Both the position numbers and the translations under genes were made by a program. A stretch of 64,000 nucleotides of DNA from Cyclobacterium qasimii M12-11B (GTDB taxonomy: Bacteria; Bacteroidota; Bacteroidia; Cytophagales; Cyclobacteriaceae): the NCBI RefSeq assembly GCF_000427295.1, contig NZ_ATNM01000091.1:124001-188000 (forward strand), given 5' to 3'. A model generated the notes under the pieces. That model did no database searches. It saw only the letters and a program-made list of their open reading frames with translations, and was not told the DNA's origin. Of this stretch, positions 38,909-48,316 are shown piece by piece (the first letter of the stretch is position 1; every line of letters begins with the position of its first letter).

Positions 38909-39588
38909 AGCAGAATATCGTCTTCATCAGTAGTAGAAATTGCGCTATTAAGAAAGGCATGGAAGGGTCTCATTTTTGAAAAAGCTTCCAAAGAACTGGC
39001 TACGAATGCTCCGGATCGGATTTCCTCATCCGAGAAAGGGTGAGAGAGAATAAAACTTTTGTACCTTAAATACTCAATGTATTGATGGTCTTTCTCAAAG
39101 CCTTTTGGAGAGGTTTTAAGTTTTGCACCTTGCATCTCGCCGAAATTTTCTTTTATCTCAGGAGACAACAGTAACTTTTTCAATTCCCCGCCGGAATAAT
39201 CTATTTCCTGCCTGATTTTCTTTAAAATAGGCGCTGCCGGCATCCATATTCCTCCACCAACAAAGGATGCTCCAGGCTGAACATGCACATAATATCCAGG
39301 CCCTTCTGATTTCTTACCTCCTACTGAAAAGTAAGCAGCCATATTGCTTTTATATGGGGCTTTATTGGCACTAAATCGAATGTCCCTATTTTGCCTAAAG
39401 ACACAGTCCTTAGGCCGCAATTCTGAAAATCCCGGTTGCCATTTACTTAACTGGGCCAATATCTCAGCTACACTTTCAAGAAAAGAGGCTTTCTCTTGTT
39501 CATACCAGCTACGGTTTTCGTCCATCCATTCTTTGGAATTGTTGATAGACAGTTCAGTAAGAAAGTTTAAAAGGTCTTTATTTGGCAT
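38905..39588 (-). CDS. DUF2461 (TIGR02453) family protein
   Basis: A 227-aa protein of the DUF2461 family, function unknown. Signature segments: NNSKEWMDENRSWYEQEK near the start, RPKDCVFRQNRDIRFSANKAPYKSNMAAYF, and GPGYYVHVQPGASFVGGGIWMP in the middle. No signal or membrane segment. Length is normal. It ends inside the stop codon of the HAD gene (4-base convergent overlap). Confidence 0.9.
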   Translation of the reverse strand: MPNKDLLNFLTELSINNSKEWMDENRSWYEQEKASFLESVAEILAQLSKWQPGFSELRPKDCVFRQNRDIRFSANKAPYKSNMAAYFSVGGKKSEGPGYYVHVQPGASFVGGGIWMPAAPILKKIRQEIDYSGGELKKLLLSPEIKENFGEMQGAKLKTSPKGFEKDHQYIEYLRYKSFILSHPFSDEEIRSGAFVASSLEAFSKMRPFHAFLNSAISTTDEDDILL

Positions 39589-39920
39589 GTAAACAAACGC
39601 TAAATTGAAGGAAGATTTACTGTTGGTAAATTGGGTATACTTTCGGCGAAATCAAAAATTTTCAAGGTCAATCTGCCTATACCTTTTTAAATATTTCATA
39701 ATCAAAACGACTGAGAATAACCTCCTATTCCATCGTCAAAGATACTTTCATAACCCTAATTAAAGAGGAGGAAAGCATGGCTACCAAAAACTACAAGATA
39801 GCATAGGTTAAGGCCTTTCAAATGCCCTTATCCTCAAAATTGGATAATTAAGGTTATATTCACCTATCATTACAACATTATTTCAATTCCTTATTTCGTG
39901 CTATAACCTTATTTAAATCT
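39589..39920. other. gene-free region with a short SD-led frame
   Basis: About 332 bases. At 39777-39806 a 9-codon frame (MATKNYKIA, then TAG) has a strong AGGAGG six bases before its ATG, unusual for this phylum. A CCTCCT at 39721-39726 could pair with it. After the TAG the frame stays open for 15 more codons. It may be a leader, a decayed gene or chance. Confidence 0.35.
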
Positions 39921-40292
39921 ATGAAAATACGCATCCATAATGACGCTATTCGGTTAAGACTTTCTCAAACTGAAGTCAATCAGCTAGCAAAAGGAATAGC
40001 CATACGAGAAGAACTAAAATTTCCTGCTCCTTATCCCGCATTCGTATATGCCCTGGAAATTCCAGACATAGGGGATAAACTCACTGTAAGCTTTTTGGAG
40101 GGGAAATTGAGCATTAACCTTCCTGCATCAAAGATAGATAACTGGGCCAACACTGATCAAGTAGGAATATCCGAGACTATTTCTTTAGAGGATGGGGCCA
40201 ACCTTCAGGTTTTAATTGAAAAAGATTTTCAATGTCTCCACAAAAGGCCTGGGGAAAATGAAAAAGACAATTTTCCCAATCCTCAAGCCTAG
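39921..40292 (+). CDS. DUF7009-like small cytosolic protein
   Basis: A 123-aa protein resembling a small Bacteroidota family (MKIRIHNDAIRLRLSQTEV at the start; WANTDQVGISETISL; LIEKDFQCLHKRPGENE; ending NFPNPQA). Function unknown. No signal or membrane segment. It is convergent with the SIMPL gene, 6 bases away. Confidence 0.75.
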   Translation: MKIRIHNDAIRLRLSQTEVNQLAKGIAIREELKFPAPYPAFVYALEIPDIGDKLTVSFLEGKLSINLPASKIDNWANTDQVGISETISLEDGANLQVLIEKDFQCLHKRPGENEKDNFPNPQA

Positions 40293-40298
40293 TACAAT

Positions 40299-41009
40299 TT
40301 ATTTATCGAAGGTGAAAATCACTTTTACCTGGTCAGTTAAGGTTTGCTCATCCGGTTCGATAGTAGGTGGTGTTCGCTGATTGTCTGCGACAATCCTCAT
40401 AGATTCAGCCCCGTACATTTTTGGTTGATAAGAACTAGTGAAATCGCCATAAATCACCTGATGAACAACTATCTTCCCCAATTCAAGCGAATTGGCTATT
40501 ATTTCGGCTTTGTTTTTAGCATCCTTTATAGCTAAGCGCAACAATTCCGCTTCGTATTCTTTCCTTTTATTGTCAGACAATTGAAACTCAAATTGGAAGC
40601 CCATATCAATATTATTGTGCAGGGTTTCCATGATTTTCACCAAGTCTTCTCCAGAATTATCTTTCACCAATATTCTTAGGGTTTGGCTGGCCACATAACC
40701 ACTGTCCTTAGATGTGCCTTTTGTATACACCCTATTTACATTGACAAAGTAGTTGTCCGCCTTTAATTCATAATTATCTACTCCGCTTTTCTTGAGGGCC
40801 TTGGTTACCTCGGCTGCTTTTTTATTGAGCCCCTCAGTGGCATCCGCTGTTTTCATCGCTTTCATGGATAGTGAAACCCGAATCAATGCTTCATCAGGCA
40901 AAACCTTGATTTCACTTTTACCGTCAACCGAGATTTTAGAGGTTTCTTGTGCCATAGACATCATCTGAAACCCTATAAATAAACAAACTATTGCAAGTAA
41001 CTTTTTCAT
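40299..41009 (-). CDS. SIMPL-domain (DUF541) periplasmic protein
   Basis: A 236-aa exported protein: signal peptide MKKLLAIVCLFIGFQMMSMA, then a SIMPL/DUF541 domain (ISVDGKSEIKVLPDEALIRVSLS, LRILVKDNSGEDLVKIMETL, LRLAIKDAKNKAEIIANSL). The family is implicated loosely in envelope stress; function unclear. A strong AGGAGGT lies just upstream of the ATG. It is 146 bases downstream of marR on the same strand. Confidence 0.87.
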   Translation of the reverse strand: MKKLLAIVCLFIGFQMMSMAQETSKISVDGKSEIKVLPDEALIRVSLSMKAMKTADATEGLNKKAAEVTKALKKSGVDNYELKADNYFVNVNRVYTKGTSKDSGYVASQTLRILVKDNSGEDLVKIMETLHNNIDMGFQFEFQLSDNKRKEYEAELLRLAIKDAKNKAEIIANSLELGKIVVHQVIYGDFTSSYQPKMYGAESMRIVADNQRTPPTIEPDEQTLTDQVKVIFTFDK

Positions 41010-41155
41010 ACCCCTACCTCCTATTATTAGTATTTTAACTGTTTCTATTCAGACAATCCTTTAACAAATCATAGGCCAAAAAGAAACTGAGGCTATGGTG
41101 TTACGAAAAAAAATGAATGGGCCAGCAAATAGAACCCCTATAGAAAATTAAAGTT

Positions 41156-41605
41156 TTAACCTCTCAATTTATCCAAAAGGGTATTGAGCTGGTCTACTTC
41201 TTTTTCGTCGAGGTGAATGGTGTCAACATTGAAATTTTTAACCTCAGCATCTAGCAATTCTAAAAGTTCAAGCCCTTTTTTAGTAATTACTATGTCTACC
41301 TGTCGCCTGTCTTTGGGACATGCCGAGCGTTTCACCATCCCCTTTTGTTTTAGCTTTTCCACCAATCTGGAAGCATTGCTCATTTTGTTAAGCATTCTTT
41401 CCTGAATGGATGAAACCGTAGTGGGGTTGGGGAATTGTCCTCGCAAAATCCTGAGCACATTGTATTGCTCAGGCGATAAATCATGAGGCTTAAAAATCTT
41501 ACTCTGGCGGGTAACCAAATAACTCTGAGTAAACAATAAATTTACAAATGCTTTTGTATAGCCGTCTTTGAATGGATTTTGTTTTATTTCCTCTTCAATT
41601 TTCAT
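41156..41605 (-). CDS. MarR-family transcriptional regulator
   Basis: A 149-aa winged-helix regulator. The DNA-binding core is SPEQYNVLRILRGQFPNPTTVSSIQ-like, with MLNKMSNASRLVEKLKQKGMV as recognition helix region and the wing SACPKDRRQVDIVITKKG. Such proteins bind small aromatic or electrophilic ligands. A perfect palindrome lies 11 bases upstream of its ATG, consistent with autorepression. The only same-strand genes nearby are ybbP-ybbA upstream and SIMPL downstream; real targets are unknown. Confidence 0.9.
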   Translation of the reverse strand: MKIEEEIKQNPFKDGYTKAFVNLLFTQSYLVTRQSKIFKPHDLSPEQYNVLRILRGQFPNPTTVSSIQERMLNKMSNASRLVEKLKQKGMVKRSACPKDRRQVDIVITKKGLELLELLDAEVKNFNVDTIHLDEKEVDQLNTLLDKLRG

Positions 41606-41615
41606 TTGATGTACT

Positions 41616-41634
41616 TGTATCTAATTTAGATACA
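41616..41634. promoter_or_regulatory. palindromic operator upstream of marR
   Basis: TGTATCTAA-T-TTAGATACA: a perfect 9-base inverted repeat around one base, typical in size and TATCTA-core for MarR-family operators. It sits 10 bases before the marR ATG, where bound protein would block its own transcription. Confidence 0.65.
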
Positions 41635-41689
41635 TTGATTATATCCAAAAGGTTCATTTACCAATTATTGATTCACTTTTGAGGGCTTG

Positions 41690-44208
41690 CTAAGACCTTA
41701 GAATATCCATCGTATTTGCTTTAAGTATGTTCAAACTATTTATCCAGCCTAAAAACACCGTAAGCCCAGTGATTAGCCCAAACACAATGAATAAAGGCTG
41801 CCAAGCCAAACTAAACGCTATTTCAAAAACAAAATAACTAAGCAGGAAAGAGGCCAGAACAGACAACACCAATCCCCCACCAGCTGCCAGGCTACCAAGA
41901 AAGAGGTATTCCAGAATATTTATCTTTATCAACACTTTTCTTTCAGCGCCTATTGTCCTTAATAGGATATTTTCTCTAACTCTCTGAAATTTACTAATGA
42001 GCAAGGAGCTAATCAATACCAATATTCCTGTTAGAATACTGAAGAAAGCCATAAACTGAATAACAAATCCAATCTTGCCCAAAAGATCTTCAAGGGTTTC
42101 TACAATCATACTTAGGTTCACAACAGATACATTTGGAAACTGTCTGACGATCGTATTTTGAATATTTGCAGAAGCTATGTCATCTTTTGTTTTGGTAATC
42201 AGCACATGGAATTTCGGTGCATTGTCTAATACTTTGTCAGGAAAAACCACAAGGAAATTTGTAGAGACCCTTCTAAAGTTAACCTTTCTTATACTCCCAA
42301 CATAGGTTGTCAAAGGCCTTCCCTGTACATTGAATACTATTTCGTCTCCAATTTTCATATGGTTTCGCTCCGCATAACCTTCCTCCATGGAAACAAAAAT
42401 ACTGTCTGATTCCACATTATATGGCTTAAGCGCACCTTCCACCAACTCTTCTGTATTTATAAGGCTATCCCTATAGGTAACTCTAAATTCTCTATTGTAA
42501 AAAGAACCTGATCTCCTCTCTTCGTCCTCAAGCTCCTCATTGTCCAATTTTGAAAGTCCATTGACCTCAGAAACGCCCATAGTAATAATAGGCACATGTT
42601 GCAATATTGGAAGGTCTTCGGATTCAAGCACTGTTATCATGCTGTCTACCTGACTGGTCTGAATGTCAAAAAACAACATATTGGGCTGGTCTTCTTTGTC
42701 TGCAAAACGAACCTCATCCAGAAGTTGGTCTTGGATAAAAAACAAAGTACCTATCATGGCAGTCCCCAAGCCTATCGTCGCCAGAAGAGATACTGTTTGA
42801 TTATTGGGACGGTATAAATTGGACAATGCTTGCCTCACCGGATAGTTTAAGGAAATTGGGAGAAAGGTTCGAATTGCTTTCATCACTCCCATTGCCAAGA
42901 GCCATAAAGCGCCAAATGACAAAACCACAAATCCCGTGAACCAAAGTGTTTGGTCCCATTTCCCCAACAGGAAAAAACTGAAAAGCAATATGAAAACGAC
43001 AATGGCAAATAAGACAAATATCCTTGCAGGGTCGTTTCCAAAACCGCCAGATTGATCATCTGGCCTTAAGGTCATCATTGGAGAAACCTTTCGGATCTTC
43101 AAAAGAGGAATCAAAGCAAACAGAATGGAGATCATTACACCAGTAACAATACCAACACCAATGGCTCCCCAAGCCAATTGCACAGTCACTTCAACAGGCA
43201 AAAATTCACTAAACACCAAAGGCAATAAAAACTGAAGCAATGCACCAGCTATGGCCCCTATGATGGAACCAACCAATCCCATGAAGAAAATTTGCACCAG
43301 ATAAACAACAATTATATCCAGGGCTTTCACTCCCAGACACCTTAAAACGGCAACTGAGGGGAGCTTTTCTTTCACAAAAACATTCACTGCACTTCCTACT
43401 CCTACACAGCCTAGTAATACTGCAATAAAAGCCACAAGGGTCAAGAAATTCGAGAGGTTTTCAAAAGACCTTCCAGTAGATTCCTTTTGGGATTGAACCG
43501 TATCAAAATTCACCCTGTCTTCATCCCAAACATCTTTATTTTCATCAATTAAGGATTGTAAATCAAAGGTCTCAGGAAATAAAAAGTAATGGTTGTAATT
43601 GACCCTGCTGCCATATTGCACCAAACCTGAAGCTTCAAGTTGATCCATAGGGATATAAACTGCTGGCGCTACTGTGGCCGTAATTCCCGTTTGTCCAGGG
43701 ACTTTTTGCAAAGCTCCAACAATCTCAAGGGTTACATTTCCCACCTTAATACTGTCTCCCACGACCGCACCAAACTGTGCCATCAGGGTTTTTTCTACCA
43801 ATGCCTTCTTTCCTCCTGATCTAAATGCCCTTTCGCCTTCCTGAGGCAATGTTTCAAGGGTTCCGTAATAGGGATACTCCCCTTCCAAAGCCCTAACCTG
43901 AGTCAACCTGCTATCTCCTACTTTAGGGAAATACACCATGGAAGCAAAGTTGATTTCCAAGGAATGTTCACTAGCGATTTCTTCTATTTCAAGAAACTCA
44001 ATGTTTTGGTTTTCTTTAGCAGCAGGTCTGCTCCTAATAATTCCTTTGCCTGATTGTCAATATCCTTACTTAAATTGTCCCCAAAGGAAGTGACTGCAAC
44101 CAAAGCTGCAATACCGGTAACAATAGCAGAAACAAACAAGATTAATTTTACACCTGTTTTTCTGAACTCTCTTTTCGCCATTTTAAAAGACCAACCCCAA
44201 TCAACCAT
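41690..44208 (-). CDS. ybbP: YbbP/FtsX-type ABC transporter permease, frame broken by one base
   Basis: An 839-aa (when repaired) FtsX-family permease: one N-terminal membrane helix (LILFVSAIVTGIAALVAV) with a large periplasmic domain, three helices near the middle, a second periplasmic domain and a C-terminal set. The ATG at 44208 (MVDWGWSFK) overlaps the ATPase stop by 8 bases and follows a strong AGGAGG. The frame breaks at the T4 run 44010-44013; adding one base reads LLLKKNQNIEFLEIEE and continues into the long second frame. With YbbA and divergent TesA this matches the E. coli tesA-ybbAP order. Likely an envelope lipid or toxic-compound exporter. Confidence 0.85.
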
Positions 44209-44878
44209 TGGTAGCCTCCTGTATTTTTCCGCCTTTGATATGTAAGGAATGGTGGGTTCTGGCTGCCAATTCAAGATCATGTGTAACCAAGATCAAAGTA
44301 GTCCCATGTTGTTCATTGAGGTTAAAAATCAGGTTTTCTATCAACTCACCTGTTTCAGTATCCAAATTACCTGTTGGCTCATCTGCAAAAAGAATTTTAG
44401 GCTCATTCGCAAAAGCCCTGGCGATGGAAACCCTTTGCTGTTCTCCACCAGAAAGTTGATTTGGATAGTGGGTAAGTCGATCTCCCAAACCTACATTTTC
44501 CAAAAGCTCTTTGGCTTTCTCTTTGGCATCCTTCCGCTTCTTCAGCTCCAATGGAACCATTACATTTTCTAAAGCAGTTAATGTTTGTAAAAGTTGAAAA
44601 TTCTGAAAAATAAACCCTACCATCTGGTTTCTTATGCCAGCTCTTTGGTCTTCGGTCATGTTTTCAAGGGGCTTTCCATCTATTAGTACACTTCCTGAAC
44701 TGGCGACATCCAGTCCGGCACAAAGTCCCAAGAGGGTGGTTTTGCCACTACCAGAAGGACCAACAATAGATAGGGTTTTACCCTGTTCGACCTCAAAATT
44801 AACCTGATCTAAAACAGTAAGTTCCCTGTTTCCGCTTCGGTAGGTTTTGGTCAGATTTTCAACGCTTAGTATGTTCAT
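44201..44878 (-). CDS. ybbA: ABC transporter ATP-binding protein (YbbA-like)
   Basis: A 225-aa ATPase of the LolD/MacB class. Walker [11 protein letters not shown]-loop FIFQNFQLL, signature LSGGEQQRVSIARAFA, Walker B ILFADEPTGNLD, H-loop LVTHDLELA. I start at the ATG at 44878 (MNILSVENLTKTYRSG); the frame is open upstream to 44995 with an AT-rich non-homologous extension. It overlaps the permease start and diverges from tesA with a 92-base gap. Confidence 0.92.
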   Translation of the reverse strand: MNILSVENLTKTYRSGNRELTVLDQVNFEVEQGKTLSIVGPSGSGKTTLLGLCAGLDVASSGSVLIDGKPLENMTEDQRAGIRNQMVGFIFQNFQLLQTLTALENVMVPLELKKRKDAKEKAKELLENVGLGDRLTHYPNQLSGGEQQRVSIARAFANEPKILFADEPTGNLDTETGELIENLIFNLNEQHGTTLILVTHDLELAARTHHSLHIKGGKIQEATNG

Positions 44879-44937
44879 ATCTTTCAAAGAAAAAAACTTA
44901 TCCCTTTTGAACAAAAACAATAGTGGATTAAGTTTAG

Positions 44938-44945
44938 TATTTTTG
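44938..44945 (+). promoter_or_regulatory. -7 element (TATTTTTG) of tesA
   Basis: Exact TAnnTTTG, 25 bases before the tesA ATG at 44971. No TTG at the expected -33 distance. Confidence 0.4.
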
Positions 44946-44970
44946 ATAATTGACTGTAAAAATAATTCAA

Positions 44971-45660
44971 ATGTTAAGAGCAATAAAAACAGCATTCACT
45001 GCCATTCTCCTGCTTGCAGTAATTTCATCTTTAACTGTTTCCTGTAATCAAAAACAGGAAACAGCCAAAAAGGTTGCACCAGAAACGACTAAAGCTGAAG
45101 AAAAGAGCGAAAAAAAGTACATTCTATTTTATGGCAACAGCCTTACCGCTGGCTATGGACTGGACGAAGAGGCTTCTTTTCCTTCCTTAATTCAGAATAA
45201 AATAGACAGCCTTGACTTAAACTACCATGTGATTAATGGTGGTTTAAGTGGAGAAACCACTGCAAGTGGACTCAGTAGGTTGGATTGGTTTCTTGAAGAA
45301 CAGCCAGAAGTCTTTGTTCTTGAATTAGGCGGAAACGATGGGTTGAGAGGAATTCCTCTTGAAGAGACCAAAAAGAACCTCAATGCAATTATTTCTGCTG
45401 TATCCAAAAAATTCCCAAGCACTAAGATTTTATTGGCGGGAATGCAAATCCCTCCCAATATGGGGCTGGAATATTCAGAAGAATTCAGAGAGATGTATGC
45501 CGAGGTAGCTGAAAAACAAAGTGTAGCCATTATACCTTTTCTTTTGGAAGGGGTTGCCGGCAATCCGGAATTAAACTTGCCAGACGGCATCCACCCAACA
45601 AGTGACGGGCAACAAATCGTCGCCCGAACAGTTTGGAAACATTTAAGACCGTTACTATAA
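44971..45660 (+). CDS. tesA: TesA-like GDSL esterase/lysophospholipase, lipoprotein
   Basis: A 229-aa SGNH hydrolase: signal MLRAIKTAFTAILLLAVISS... with lipobox TVSC (Cys27), then an Ala/Lys/Glu-rich linker, block I FYGNSLTAGYGL (nucleophile Ser), block III LGGNDGLRG and block V LPDGIHPTSDG (Asp-x-x-His). Such enzymes cleave thioesters or lysophospholipids in the periplasm. I choose the ATG at 44971 because it gives a lipoprotein signal; an upstream TTG is also in frame. It diverges from ybbA, as in E. coli, where TesA is periplasmic but not a lipoprotein. Confidence 0.9.
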   Translation: MLRAIKTAFTAILLLAVISSLTVSCNQKQETAKKVAPETTKAEEKSEKKYILFYGNSLTAGYGLDEEASFPSLIQNKIDSLDLNYHVINGGLSGETTASGLSRLDWFLEEQPEVFVLELGGNDGLRGIPLEETKKNLNAIISAVSKKFPSTKILLAGMQIPPNMGLEYSEEFREMYAEVAEKQSVAIIPFLLEGVAGNPELNLPDGIHPTSDGQQIVARTVWKHLRPLL

Positions 45661-45764
45661 TTAATAGCCTCTTTTTGGCATTGGAGGTATTGTTCTTTAA
45701 AAATGTTTCTTTTTATTATCAGAAAATTATCTTAATTTTTCCGAGTAATTAATAAAAACAAAGG

Positions 45765-47504
45765 ATGAGTATTCAAATACAGACTGCTGGAGATGTTTAC
45801 GATGTAATTATTGTAGGATCTGGAGCAGGCGGTGGAATGGCTTCCAAAATTTTGGCAGAAGCTGGATTAAAGGTAGCAGTAGTAGAAGCTGGCGCTGATT
45901 TTGACCCCGCATTAGAGGATCACAGAACCCAATTGAGACCACCATGGGAATCCCCAAGGAGAGGTGCTGGTACAGTACGTCCATTTGGAGATTTTGATGC
46001 TGCGATTGGCGGATGGGACATAGAAGGAGAACCCTATACACGTGCTGAAGGCAGTGAATTTGACTGGTTTAGATCGAGAATGCTCGGTGGAAGGACCAAC
46101 CACTGGGGTAGAATCTCTTTAAGATTTGGCCCCTTGGATTTTAAGCGTAAAGATTTTGATGGCCTTGGTGAAAACTGGCCTATCAGCTATGAGGACATGG
46201 CTCCTTATTACGACAAAGTAGATAAATTAATTGGTGTATTTGGCTCCAAAGAAGGAATTAATAATGAACCTGACGGTAATTTCCTCCCTCCACCAAAGCC
46301 ACGTTTACACGAATTATTCATAAAAAAGGGAGCGGATAAAGTCAATATACCCGTTATACCTTCTAGACTTTCAATACTTACCAGACCTGTAAACAATGAC
46401 CGGGGAACTTGCTTCTTTTGTAGTCAATGTAACAGAGGCTGTCAGGTTTATGCAGATTTCTCTGCAGGTACTTGCCTGGTCAAACCCGCAATGAAAAAAG
46501 GTCAGGTAGATCTTTTCACCATGGCCATGGTGAGAACGGTAATGACCAATGAACAAGGCGAAGCTACCGGCGTAACCTATATTAGTAAACTAGACATGCA
46601 AGAATACAAGCTATCTGCAAGGGTAGTAGTATTGGGTGCATCTGCGTGTGAATCAGCACGGATTATGTTAAATTCAAAATCCAAAAACCATCCTGATGGA
46701 TTGGGCAATAGTTCTGGTCATGTAGGGCATTACTTGCATGACTCTACTGGTGCTGACAGAATGGGGATCTTACCTGACATGATGGACAGGGAAAGGTACA
46801 ATGAGGATGGAGTAGGTGGCATGCACGTCTATACCCCTTGGTGGCTAAATGAAAAAAACCTGGATTTTGCCAGAGGCTATCATATTGAATATTGGGGTGG
46901 AATGGGAATGCCTTCCTACGGTTTTGGAGGAGGTATGGACACCATGCGTCAACATGTCAAAGATGAGTTTGGAAATCCTGGCGTAAATGGCGGCTATGGT
47001 GAAGGGCTCAAAAAGGATATTCGAAGATTTTACGGAAGTACTGTAGGCATGTCTGGTCGAGGTGAAAGCATTCCACGATATGAAAATTATTGTGAAATTG
47101 ACGACCAGGTAGTAGACAAATACGGTATTCCTGTTTTGAAATTTCATTACACATGGAGTGACCAGGAATTGAACCAGGCCAAACACATGCATGAAACCTT
47201 TGAAGAAATATTAACCAGCATGGGAGCAGTAATGCTCGGCAGCAAACCGGGTGCTGACAAACAATTTGGACTTCACAAACCTGGAAGGATTATTCATGAA
47301 GTAGGAACCACCCGTATGGGCAATGATCCTAAAACATCCGTTTTAAACAAATATTCTCAAGCACATGATTGCAAAAATTTATTTGTAGTGGATGGTGGTG
47401 CTTTTGTCTCACAGGCAGATAAAAATCCTACCTGGACGATTTTAGCCAACTCTTGGAGAACTTCCGAATATATTATTGATCAACTGAACAAGAAAAATAT
47501 CTAA
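45765..47504 (+). CDS. GMC-family oxidoreductase with Cys-rich motif
   Basis: A 579-aa FAD-dependent dehydrogenase of the glucose-methanol-choline superfamily. ADP-binding motif IIVGSGAGGGMASKILAEAG (about residues 15-35); GGRTNHWGRISLRF; C-terminal catalytic region HEVGTTRMGND with NLFVVDGGAFVSQADKNPTWTI. In the middle (about 208-224) CFFCSQCNRGC gives C-x2-C-x2-C-x3-C, which looks like an iron-sulfur ligand set. No signal peptide of its own; it may be exported with the Tat-type partner downstream. It likely oxidises a sugar or sugar derivative, perhaps at C3. Confidence 0.9.
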   Translation: MSIQIQTAGDVYDVIIVGSGAGGGMASKILAEAGLKVAVVEAGADFDPALEDHRTQLRPPWESPRRGAGTVRPFGDFDAAIGGWDIEGEPYTRAEGSEFDWFRSRMLGGRTNHWGRISLRFGPLDFKRKDFDGLGENWPISYEDMAPYYDKVDKLIGVFGSKEGINNEPDGNFLPPPKPRLHELFIKKGADKVNIPVIPSRLSILTRPVNNDRGTCFFCSQCNRGCQVYADFSAGTCLVKPAMKKGQVDLFTMAMVRTVMTNEQGEATGVTYISKLDMQEYKLSARVVVLGASACESARIMLNSKSKNHPDGLGNSSGHVGHYLHDSTGADRMGILPDMMDRERYNEDGVGGMHVYTPWWLNEKNLDFARGYHIEYWGGMGMPSYGFGGGMDTMRQHVKDEFGNPGVNGGYGEGLKKDIRRFYGSTVGMSGRGESIPRYENYCEIDDQVVDKYGIPVLKFHYTWSDQELNQAKHMHETFEEILTSMGAVMLGSKPGADKQFGLHKPGRIIHEVGTTRMGNDPKTSVLNKYSQAHDCKNLFVVDGGAFVSQADKNPTWTILANSWRTSEYIIDQLNKKNI

Positions 47505-47508
47505 AGCG

Positions 47509-48225
47509 ATGAACAGAAGAGAAAACTTAAAACTTTTATTTACAGGTTCCCTGGCTTCGGGTATACTGTTTACAGGCTGCGGGCCAGAAACCCCTGAAAC
47601 TGTAGAAATTCCTCACAACCCTAAAATAGGAGAGTTTGGAAGCTATGGCCGTACGCCTGAAGAGATCATTCATAATGAAAGTCTAAAATCCTCCACTTTT
47701 TTCACTGAAGATGAGCGAAAGAAATTAGACATCCTTGTGGACATGATCATACCTGCGGATGACACTTCAGGAAGCGCAACTGGCGCCGGTGTACCTGACT
47801 TTATTGAATTCATGGTAAAAGACATTCCTAGCTACCAAACACCGCTAAGAGGAGGTCTGTTATGGCTTGATTACAAATCAGATGAAATGTTTGGGAACAA
47901 ATTCCTTGAAATATCTGAAGATCAACGCATACAAGTCATAGACCTTATCGCTTACCCTGACACTGCGAAACCTGAAAATCTAAGTGGTGTGAAGTTTTTT
48001 AACAACCTTAGAAACCTAACTGCAACTGGCTTTTTTACTAGCGAAGAAGGCTTCAAAGACTTGGGTTATGTAGGTAACAAACCAAATGCATGGGACGGTG
48101 TACCTGAAGAAGTATTGGCCAAACATGGTTTAGAAAACGACCCAAAATACAAAGACGTATATCTTGATGTAACTACAAGGGGAACCATTGCCCAATGGGA
48201 TGACAATGGCAACTTGATCGGATAA
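47509..48225 (+). CDS. gluconate 2-dehydrogenase subunit-3-like partner with Tat-type signal
   Basis: A 238-aa small subunit of GMC sugar dehydrogenases. The N-terminus MNRRENLKLLFTGSLASG has twin Arg and a lipobox-like TGC (about residue 25), i.e. a Tat-dependent lipoprotein signal. The body contains the family segments ERKKLDILVDMIIPADD and GAGVPDFIEFMVKDIP. It begins 5 bases after the oxidoreductase and probably chaperones its folded export. A terminator lies just downstream. Confidence 0.88.
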   Translation: MNRRENLKLLFTGSLASGILFTGCGPETPETVEIPHNPKIGEFGSYGRTPEEIIHNESLKSSTFFTEDERKKLDILVDMIIPADDTSGSATGAGVPDFIEFMVKDIPSYQTPLRGGLLWLDYKSDEMFGNKFLEISEDQRIQVIDLIAYPDTAKPENLSGVKFFNNLRNLTATGFFTSEEGFKDLGYVGNKPNAWDGVPEEVLAKHGLENDPKYKDVYLDVTTRGTIAQWDDNGNLIG

Positions 48226-48250
48226 GCTTGTCCGAGTACTAATCAATATC

Positions 48251-48285
48251 AACAGGGGAGCGTCTTAAAAGGTGTTCCCCTGTTT
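48251..48285. terminator. terminator after the GMC pair
   Basis: AACAGGGGA pairs with TCCCCTGTT (with further pairing inward), followed by TGTTTTT. It separates the GMC pair from DUF1080, so the latter may have its own promoter. Confidence 0.75.
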
Positions 48286-48316
48286 GTTTTTCAATTCACA
48301 ATAATACCACTACAAT

